A stretch of 64,000 nt of DNA from the NCBI GenBank assembly GCA_015064585.1, contig SVRY01000005.1:1-64000 (forward strand). The letters run 5' to 3'. How positions within the stretch are numbered: position 1 is the first letter of the stretch; each line of letters starts with the position of its first letter. Made by a program: the position numbers and the translations under genes. The notes below the pieces were generated by a model, which searched no databases, was not told the origin of the DNA, and saw only the letters and a program-made list of their open reading frames with translations. This DNA comes from Oscillospiraceae bacterium. GTDB taxonomy: Bacteria > Bacillota > Clostridia > Oscillospirales > CAG-272. Positions 9,645-18,400 of the stretch are shown here, one piece after another.

Positions 9645-10475
9645 TTAGGCTTTATTCACAGAGCCAAAAATTCTCATTTTGTTTTCGGTGGCTTCCTGCA
9701 CAGCCTTGCGAATAAAGGGAACAAGATCGGTCATACCAATCCCCTCTTTGTAATTCTCTGATGCCGCCTTTGCCGCCGCCTGGTTTACATCGGTAAAAAT
9801 ATTTACCTTTGCGATACCGTATTCAATAGTTTTCTTAAAATCTTCTTCGGAAAGCCCCGATCCACCGTGCAAAACCAGCGGAACATCAATAGTTTCTCTG
9901 ATCTTCTGCAATCTTGCAAAATCGAGTTTAGGCTTTTTACGGTATGCACCGTGTGCTGTACCAATGGCAACTGCCAGTGCATCCACACCTGTTTCATCGG
10001 CAAAGTATTTCGCCTGCACAGGATCAGTCAGCGCATCCTCACCGTCACAATCTGCCGCATTGCCCACATGTCCAAGCTCAGCTTCCACCGAAACACCCTT
10101 GCTGTGCGCATATTTGGTCATTTCCTTCAGCGCCTTGATGTTGTCTTCAAAACTCTTATCGGAGCAGTCGTACATCACAGAAGAAAATCCGAGATCAATA
10201 GCCCGGTATACGGTTTCTTCTTTCAAACCATGGTCAAAATGCAGTACCACCGGCACCTTTGCACGCTCTGCCATGGGACGAAGCAACCATGCCAATTCCT
10301 CCAAACCTCCGTAGGGAAGCAGGATCTCTGCAGTACCGATAATAACCGGCGAAGAAAGATTTTCTGCCGCCTCAAGCACTCCGTTTGCCATTTCCATGTC
10401 AATGGTGTTGAACAATCCTACCGCATATTTCTCATTTTGTGCTTTTTTCAAAACATCTGTAAGAGTTACCAGCAT
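9645..10475 (-). CDS. Class II (zinc) ketose-phosphate aldolase, FbaA/KbaY/GatY family
   Basis: This cytoplasmic aldolase is expected to cleave a ketose 1-phosphate or 1,6-bisphosphate to dihydroxyacetone phosphate plus an aldehyde. Its 276 residues match the family length. Zinc-site and catalytic motifs are HFDHG near residue 79, EAELGHVG near 132, GTAHG near 173 and VLHGGSG near 201. The last binds substrate phosphate. It is the third gene of the operon, four bases after the isomerase gene, and precedes the mannosidase. The family cannot separate fructose-, tagatose- and ketose-1-phosphate aldolases by sequence alone. The isomerase and kinase next door suggest the substrate is made locally from mannose or lyxose. 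Confidence 0.9.
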   Translation of the reverse strand: MLVTLTDVLKKAQNEKYAVGLFNTIDMEMANGVLEAAENLSSPVIIGTAEILLPYGGLEELAWLLRPMAERAKVPVVLHFDHGLKEETVYRAIDLGFSSVMYDCSDKSFEDNIKALKEMTKYAHSKGVSVEAELGHVGNAADCDGEDALTDPVQAKYFADETGVDALAVAIGTAHGAYRKKPKLDFARLQKIRETIDVPLVLHGGSGLSEEDFKKTIEYGIAKVNIFTDVNQAAAKAASENYKEGIGMTDLVPFIRKAVQEATENKMRIFGSVNKA

Positions 10476-10478
10476 CGT

Positions 10479-11959
<1,481 letters not shown>

Positions 11960-11997
11960 AATCCCCTCCTCTATTTGTAAACTCTTTTTACTATTAT

Positions 11998-12026
11998 ATC
12001 ATAGCAAATTTTTTGTACAAAGTCAA
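11998..12026 (-). promoter_or_regulatory. Promoter of the kinase-isomerase-aldolase-GH92 operon
   Basis: Minus strand TTGACT, 17 bases, TATGAT. The -35 box lies inside the sequence TGCATATTGACT. The ten bases TGCATATTGA recur, in opposite orientation, just after the ROK gene promoter (12126-12135), which makes both sites candidate operators for the ROK protein. Confidence 0.8.
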
Positions 12027-12095
12027 TATGCAAATACGCCAAACTTCGCCCCTCACTTTTGTACACCCACACCAAATGAAGGTTGAAAAATACAC

Positions 12096-12124
12096 TTGAA
12101 AAATGCAAAATAAAATGCTATAAT
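12096..12124 (+). promoter_or_regulatory. Promoter of the ROK regulator gene
   Basis: TTGAAA, 17 bases, TATAAT, with TGC immediately before the -10 box. The transcript would begin near 12131, within the second copy of TGCATATTGA, which suits autoregulation. Confidence 0.82.
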
Positions 12125-12155
12125 ATGCATATTGAATTCATTGTGAGGTAACGTC

Positions 12156-13337
12156 ATGGCAGAGCGCAAAGGTCTGAACAATACACATCTGAAATACCGT
12201 AACCGAGGGATCGCGCTGCAACTGATTGCAAGTGCGCCCCTTTCACGCGCCGACATTACCAAACGCATGGGCCTTACCAAAATGGCGATTACCAATATCG
12301 TAGGCGAACTGATTGAAGAGGGGTATATCACCGAAACCGAAACCGAAGAAAAAATATCGGTGGGCAGAAACCCCGTTCTCTTGGATATTGCCCCCAAAGC
12401 TCCTATAGCGGCAGGCGTTTATATTTCCCGAAATGAAGTGTGTGTGCTGCTTTCGGACATCAAACTGCATGCGATTTATATGGATAAAAAAGAGCTTTCC
12501 GGAGAAAACTCCCAAAGCCTTGTCAAAAAGATCTTTGCGCAAATGGACGCCGCCCTCTCTTTTCTTTCCAAGCACCATCCCAATGCACGTGTTTTAGGAA
12601 TAGGCGTTTCTTCCATTGGTCCTTTGGATCCCGAAAACGGTGTCATCCTGCACCCGACCAGTTTTTTCGGCATTTCTAATCTTCCCATTGCCAAGCTACT
12701 GACCGAACGCTATCATCTGCCCGTAACTGTAGGCAATGATATGGACGCATCTGCGCTGGCTGAAAAGCTATACGGCAAAGGAAGTCTATACGACGCTTTT
12801 CTCTATCTCGGTATTGCAAACGGCATAGGCTCCGGCATCATTTTCAACCGCCGTCTGTATCACAGCGGCGGCATTTCGGGCGGCGAGATCGGACATATGT
12901 GCATCAATTTTGATGGACCTTTGTGTAATTGCGGAAACAAAGGATGCCTTGAAATGTATGCCAATATGCCTGTAATTCTGAACAAAATGACAAGAGCAAC
13001 CGGACTTGCCGACATAACCGCCGCCGATTTTGAAACGCTGGCAAGCGACCCTCGGTGCGACGCAATTCTGCACGACATGGCGGAAAAGCTGTCTGTGGCA
13101 CTGGTCAACGCAGTCAACCTGTTGGATTCTCAATGCGTGATCATCGGTCACGAAGGCGCCTTCATTCCTCTTCCCTATTTAAAACAATTGGAGGAGAGTC
13201 TCAACCGCCGCATCCTCGGCGCCGGCTACCGCAACATTCCCGTTATTCGCTCTCACTTTGGCAACCGCGCTCCCCTCATGGGAAGTGTGGCTCTGATTTT
13301 TGAAAAACTTTTTGGCGGTGAATTTTTTGAAACATAA
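12156..13337 (+). CDS. ROK-family (NagC/XylR type) transcriptional regulator
   Basis: The 393-residue protein has an N-terminal winged helix-turn-helix (about 20-65, SRADITKRMGLTKMAITNIV). A ROK sugar-kinase-like domain follows, with the DNA/sugar-binding signature and the zinc motif CNCGNKGCLE near residue 257. ROK repressors release DNA on binding a sugar or sugar phosphate. It is divergent from the mannosidase operon with a shared 196-base control region, so it most likely regulates that operon. The inducer is unknown. The start at 12156 follows GTGAGGT. Two hairpins follow the gene. Confidence 0.92.
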   Translation: MAERKGLNNTHLKYRNRGIALQLIASAPLSRADITKRMGLTKMAITNIVGELIEEGYITETETEEKISVGRNPVLLDIAPKAPIAAGVYISRNEVCVLLSDIKLHAIYMDKKELSGENSQSLVKKIFAQMDAALSFLSKHHPNARVLGIGVSSIGPLDPENGVILHPTSFFGISNLPIAKLLTERYHLPVTVGNDMDASALAEKLYGKGSLYDAFLYLGIANGIGSGIIFNRRLYHSGGISGGEIGHMCINFDGPLCNCGNKGCLEMYANMPVILNKMTRATGLADITAADFETLASDPRCDAILHDMAEKLSVALVNAVNLLDSQCVIIGHEGAFIPLPYLKQLEESLNRRILGAGYRNIPVIRSHFGNRAPLMGSVALIFEKLFGGEFFET

Positions 13338-13340
13338 CCA

Positions 13341-13378
13341 AAAGTGCTGTACCCCTGCATGTGTACAGCACTTTTTTC
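13341..13378 (+). terminator. Terminator of the ROK gene
   Basis: Stem AAAAGTGCTGTAC with its exact complement, a ten-base loop and a following T-run. It begins four bases after the ROK stop codon. Confidence 0.9.
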
Positions 13379-13379
13379 A

Positions 13380-13415
13380 AAAAGCTGTTGCAATTTTACG
13401 GTTGCAACAGCTTTT
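13380..13415 (-). terminator. Terminator of the metallophosphoesterase gene
   Basis: Stem AAAAGCTGTTGCAA with its complement and an eight-base loop directly follows the minus-strand stop codon at 13418, with T-rich sequence on the minus strand. It is back-to-back with the ROK terminator. Confidence 0.82.
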
Positions 13416-13417
13416 TC

Positions 13418-15316
13418 TTATTTTTTCTTGCGTTTCACAACGAGAGCCACGCCCACAGCGGCAATAGCAAGCACCGCCGTTGATACGATCACGATCACCG
13501 TCCAAGACAATCCGCCCTCATTTTTATCAACCGTCGGTTCATCTATCGGCGCATTCGGATCGGTTTCAGTATATACCGCCTTGATCTTTACAGCACCTTC
13601 GGGCATAGTAAAGGTGGTTACCGCCTCATTTTTCAGGGTAATATCGCCTTTTTCCACTTCCCAACCCGCAAAGAACTGTCCCTTTGGGGCTTCGTCGGCA
13701 GTCAATGTAATAACCTCGCCCACATCAGCCACGCGCACCGGCTTTCCGTCCACTGCGGCACTGCCGCCCGTTACATCAATAGTATGACCCACATATTCAT
13801 AAATATAAAAGCTGGCAGGATCGCTTGTATAAGCGTTCATAAGTCCTCTGGCGTTATAGTTCAGAACATAGTTCCCGCTTTTAAATGTATAGGTCGCCTC
13901 CCCTTCGATCACAAAGGCACTGCCCTGCGCTTCGAGTGTAGCGGTTATGGCGAAATCATTTGTGGGAGTCAGCGTGGCAAACAGTCCTTCATGACCGATA
14001 AACCAGGCCTGCCCCGCCTTGGCAAAGGTCCATTCCATGGTTGCGTAATTGCCGTATACTTCAAAATCTCCGATATTGTATGCGTTTTGCAAATGGAATC
14101 CCACGCGTGTACCTTGGTTATTGGACTTTGTGATCACTTTGGGAACCAGGATCTGGTCTGTGGTATCATTGTATACCACAAGGTACTTCCCGCCGTCCTT
14201 CAATTCATCCACGTGATTGATTCTCTTATATTGTCTGCCGCTTTCATTCAGATTTATCAGATCCTTGATGGCACTGCGATCCCCTACCTGTGTCAGCGCC
14301 AGCGTTTGGCGGGGGGGATAAACCTTGGTATTGGCAGTATATCCGCTCTCGCCTTTGTAACTGTTGGTAACACCCTCTGATTTCAGATTGTGAATACCGT
14401 TGCTGTCATAACGCGTGATCACCACAGAACTGCCCATAATGCGGAAGGAGGTCATGGTCAAGGCATCGTCCGCGCCGTTGTGATTATCATAGTAGCCCAC
14501 ATACCCCGCATTCATATAAGTGAAATTCAGCGTATGACTCTTAAAAACAGTCTGACTGCTGTTAGCCACCAAGATCTCGTCACCCTTGGTCAAATAAATA
14601 CTGGATCCGCCCAAATAATCATCCCATCCTTGCGAATGGTCATGCCCAAAGAGGAAAATAATATTCAGTCCTTTTTGTCCCGCTTCATTGAGCACATTGA
14701 ATATATGATTGGCGTACTTTCCGTCGCCGTCCTGCTTGGTGCGCATATTATAGTGAAGCGGCAGATGGGAAAGCACAAAGATCGGTTTATCATACCCCAC
14801 AGCCAATTTTTCATTGAGATAATTGATCAGCTTCTGCGCAGTGCGCTTGATTCTTACCTCATCCTCGTTGTGCCACATATAGTCATCATTGTTAATGACA
14901 AATACACCGTATTTTCCGCTCTCGGGGTCATTGTTTCCGCCTGGATTCAATCCGGAAGTGCCCGGAACAGCGTCGTGGTTTCCCTGAATGAATACCATGT
15001 TTTTTTCGTCCACGAGCCCCGAGACAGATTCTGTTAAAAGATCGATACCCTCTTTGGTCTCCTCCGCAACGCCAAAGGTACCAAAATCATAGTCGCCGCA
15101 GAAAAGGAACCCGTCTGCGCTTGTAATACCGTCGGCCTTGATAGCGGATATGATCTTGTTGACCTTCTTAATTCCGGTTGCCGCCCCTTCCTTCGGTTGG
15201 AAGTCGGTTGCGGCGATCAAGGTCGTGATTTCCTCTGCCTGTGACAGTATTCCGCCCATCGGGAAAAACGTAAGCAGCATCACAGCTGCCAACAAATATG
15301 CAAGTGTTTTTTTCAT
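13418..15316 (-). CDS. Surface-anchored calcineurin-type metallophosphoesterase
   Basis: A 632-residue secreted protein. I start it at the MKKTLAYLL methionine because GGAG lies ten bases upstream; the track start lies seven codons earlier. It has a signal peptide (about 1-28), then a metallophosphoesterase domain to about 290: TDFQ, GDYDFGT, GNHDAV, LSHLPLH and GHDHS. The first motif is usually DxH but here reads DFQ, so one metal ligand is changed. A linker and an InlB/bacterial-repeat domain (about 520-590) follow. A C-terminal membrane helix ends in KRKKK. The gene has its own promoter and terminator. Substrate is unknown; extracellular nucleotide or phosphodiester turnover is possible. 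Confidence 0.85.
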   Translation of the reverse strand: MKKTLAYLLAAVMLLTFFPMGGILSQAEEITTLIAATDFQPKEGAATGIKKVNKIISAIKADGITSADGFLFCGDYDFGTFGVAEETKEGIDLLTESVSGLVDEKNMVFIQGNHDAVPGTSGLNPGGNNDPESGKYGVFVINNDDYMWHNEDEVRIKRTAQKLINYLNEKLAVGYDKPIFVLSHLPLHYNMRTKQDGDGKYANHIFNVLNEAGQKGLNIIFLFGHDHSQGWDDYLGGSSIYLTKGDEILVANSSQTVFKSHTLNFTYMNAGYVGYYDNHNGADDALTMTSFRIMGSSVVITRYDSNGIHNLKSEGVTNSYKGESGYTANTKVYPPRQTLALTQVGDRSAIKDLINLNESGRQYKRINHVDELKDGGKYLVVYNDTTDQILVPKVITKSNNQGTRVGFHLQNAYNIGDFEVYGNYATMEWTFAKAGQAWFIGHEGLFATLTPTNDFAITATLEAQGSAFVIEGEATYTFKSGNYVLNYNARGLMNAYTSDPASFYIYEYVGHTIDVTGGSAAVDGKPVRVADVGEVITLTADEAPKGQFFAGWEVEKGDITLKNEAVTTFTMPEGAVKIKAVYTETDPNAPIDEPTVDKNEGGLSWTVIVIVSTAVLAIAAVGVALVVKRKKK

Positions 15317-15348
15317 GATCCATAATCTCCGATTCATTTAATGTGACT

Positions 15349-15377
15349 ATTCTATCAAATAAACAGCCTTTTGTCAA
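15349..15377 (-). promoter_or_regulatory. Promoter of the metallophosphoesterase gene
   Basis: Minus strand TTGACA, 17 bases, TAGAAT. The -35 box starts right after the T-run of the upstream operon's terminator. Confidence 0.83.
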
Positions 15378-15380
15378 GAA

Positions 15381-15412
15381 AAACGGCAGATTCCTTTCAG
15401 AATCTGCCGTTT
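15381..15412 (-). terminator. Terminator of the surface-protein operon
   Basis: Stem AAACGGCAGATTC with its complement, a six-base loop, then TTTTTCTT on the minus strand. It lies 12 bases after the stop of the 1872-residue protein. Confidence 0.88.
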
Positions 15413-15424
15413 AATTGTTTGATA

Positions 15425-18400
15425 TTATCGGACCATCTTGCCGTTTTCATCAAAGGTGTAGTTGCCTTCATCCATGAAGCCGTTGGTCTTGGTGATCCAG
15501 TACTTGCCGGTTGCCAGCTTGCCGCTTGAGCGTACATAGTAGTAATCGCCGTTGTATTCGATCAGACCTGCATAGGCAAGAATGCCGTCTTCATAGTAGT
15601 AGCCGTCCACAATACCGTTTTTGAGTTCGGGAAGCTTGCCGTCGATGTCCATCATACCGTCTTCATTGAAGATGTATGTGCCAACTACCGCAAGACCGTT
15701 GGTCTTGGTTACCCAGTAGTTACCGGTAGCCAGCTGACCATTGGAACGAACGTAGATATAACCGCCGTTATATTCGATCAAGCCCTTATATGCGGTCTTG
15801 CCGTTTTCATAGTAGAAACCGCCAACAATGCCACTCAGCATATAACCGTTTTCATCAAACATATATCCGCTTTCGCTAAAGCCTTCAATACCGTTGGTCT
15901 TGGTGATCCAGTACTTGCCGGTTGCCAGCTTGCCGTCTGTGCGAACATAGATATATCCGCCGTTGTATTCCATCAAGCCCTTGTAGGTACGCTTGCCGTT
16001 TTCGTAGTAGTACCAGCCGTCTTCATCTTCGTAAACGCCGTTTCTGTCCAGAATGGAAATATCCATTACGCCGTTTTCGTCAAAGCCGTAAGTTCCTGCG
16101 GGAATATTATCGAAGTTATTGGTATTGGTGATCCAATATTTTGCGTTGGTTACCAGTGCGCCGCTTGTACGTACATAGTAGTAATTGTGACCTACCATGA
16201 TCAGACCTGCATTTACCTGAACACAGTTGTTGTTAAAGTAGTACAGAGTACCGTTTACATTTACAATGCCGTCGCCCGTAATGATCTTTCCGTTTTCATC
16301 AGCCATCGCAACGCCGTTTTCAACAGCCCACGCAATGTTAGAGTCATTTCTGTAAAGGTAAACAATGCCGTCCTTCTTCACAGTCCAGTTACCGCCGAAG
16401 AAGTAGTAATCTTCGCCATCCTGTACAAGACCTGCACACCAGATGAGCTGTCCGTTCTTAACATAGCGCAGCTCGCCTTCAACGGTGATCACACCGGTGA
16501 GAGTGCTCTGGAACTTGCCGTCTTCATCGAAGTAGAAGAGAGCGGAGTTTGCATCGGGATAGTAGTGACTGCTGCCTTCAACGCCTGCTTCTTCATGGGA
16601 AGCGTCTCTGTCATCGGGACCGTAATTTCCGAAGGTGGGATACGGAACGCGGCTTACACCGGTAACGGGAATGTATACTACGTGAGAGGCATTGTGAGAA
16701 CAGGTGCTGATCTGTCCGTAGTAGTAATCGCTTCCCAGCATATACCAATTATTGGTTGTTACGTACGCGTGATTAGCTTCATCGATGTCAAGCCAGGTAT
16801 CGCTCAAAGCGATTTCCTGTGTCAGATCCGCATCGACCCATGCCTTGAAACATACGCCGCATGTCCAGAATTCAATATTACCCTTCTGTGTACAGGTAGA
16901 TGCCTTTGCCAGAACATGCAAAAGGTATTCTTCGTCATGTTCAACGCTTTCAGTATAGATCGCGTAGTAGGTTTCATCGTTTTCAACGTAAGGAAGGGTA
17001 ATTACAGTTCCGTTCTCCTCAGTTGCCCAACCTGCAAAGGTGTAAACGGTGCAAATAAACTTATCCTTGGCAGTGCTGCCCTTGAAGGAAGGAATGGTGC
17101 CGTAATCATAGGTCTCGGTGGTCTCTTTACCGTTAACGATCCATGTGATGGTGTAAGTGTTTACAGCCCAGTTTGCATATGCAACAATGTTTTCGGTTAC
17201 AGTCATGCCGTGAACAACGTGAACGTTATCAGAGGTATACCAACCGGCAAAGTGCTTGCCTACGGGTGCTTCGGGATCAGGCATTCCTGCGATATCCAAA
17301 GTGTAACCATAAGTAACAGTCATCTGTTCAAACTGATCATCACCGTTCATGAAGGTAACGGTCATCTTCTCAAGCTGTTCACAGATAACACAAATGTGGT
17401 TAGCGTCGAAGGAGCAGGCCTCATTGGGATTCGTAGATTCGCCGCAATCCTTACAGATCACAGTGTGGGTATTGATGGGGTCGGAATTAGGACTGTAGCG
17501 GAAGCCGCTGATGGTGCCGTGGCCGGTGGCGGGGATATAGCCTTCGCCGCCTTCGCTCGACCAAGTTGCAAAATCATCGATCTCGTTCTGAGCGTCACCG
17601 TCTGCGAAGAACTTGTCGCAGACGGAGCAGTACCAGTACACCTTCAAACCGGAATACTCACAGGTAGCGGGATCCTCAGCAGTGCCCTCCAGGCTCTGGT
17701 GGTTATTGGGATCGGTTTTCCAAGTCAGTTGATAGGTCATGACCTTGTCATCCGCATTCCAATTAGCATTATCCTGGTTGATGTCCGTCAGCTCGAATTT
17801 CTCCCAGTTCCAGCCATCGGGCAGGTTCACACCGGAGAAGTCGAAGCAGTAGGAGTAAACGCCGTGTACCTGACAAGTAGGAGCAGTCACGACATCAGGC
17901 TCATCGGTAATATCAGCAATTTTTTGTACAACATTACATTCTGGGCAATGGAACCAAAGATCAACTGTATAGGACAGGGTGTCTTCATCAAAGCTCCAGT
18001 TGAAGTAGTAGCTACCGGTATGGCCGCCGTCAACGTTATCAACGGTACAGCCTGCGTTATCACAAACGTGGTTCTTGTCGTCGCCGTCAACGTGGGTCTT
18101 AGCTGCAGTAGTCACTGCACCGCACTCGGTACAGAGGATTGCAGTTTCGCAGTTGCCGTCGTCGGCTGCGGGGGTGTGGCCGCCGTCAACGTTATCAACG
18201 GTACAGCCTTCGTTATCACAAACATGGTTGTTGTCATTGCCGTCAACGTGGGTCTTAGCTGCAGTGGTCACTGCACCGCACTCGGTACAGAGGATTGCAG
18301 TGGTGCAGTCGCCATCGTCAGCTGCGGGGGTATGCCCAGCATTTGCGATTGGATCGCCACAAACATCGCACTTGTGGTCGCCGTCGCCAGGCTTGTCGGA

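Noticed and set aside
13379-13416. Back-to-back hairpins after the ROK gene considered as an integron or attachment site
   Set aside because: They are adequately explained as convergent terminators of the two flanking genes.
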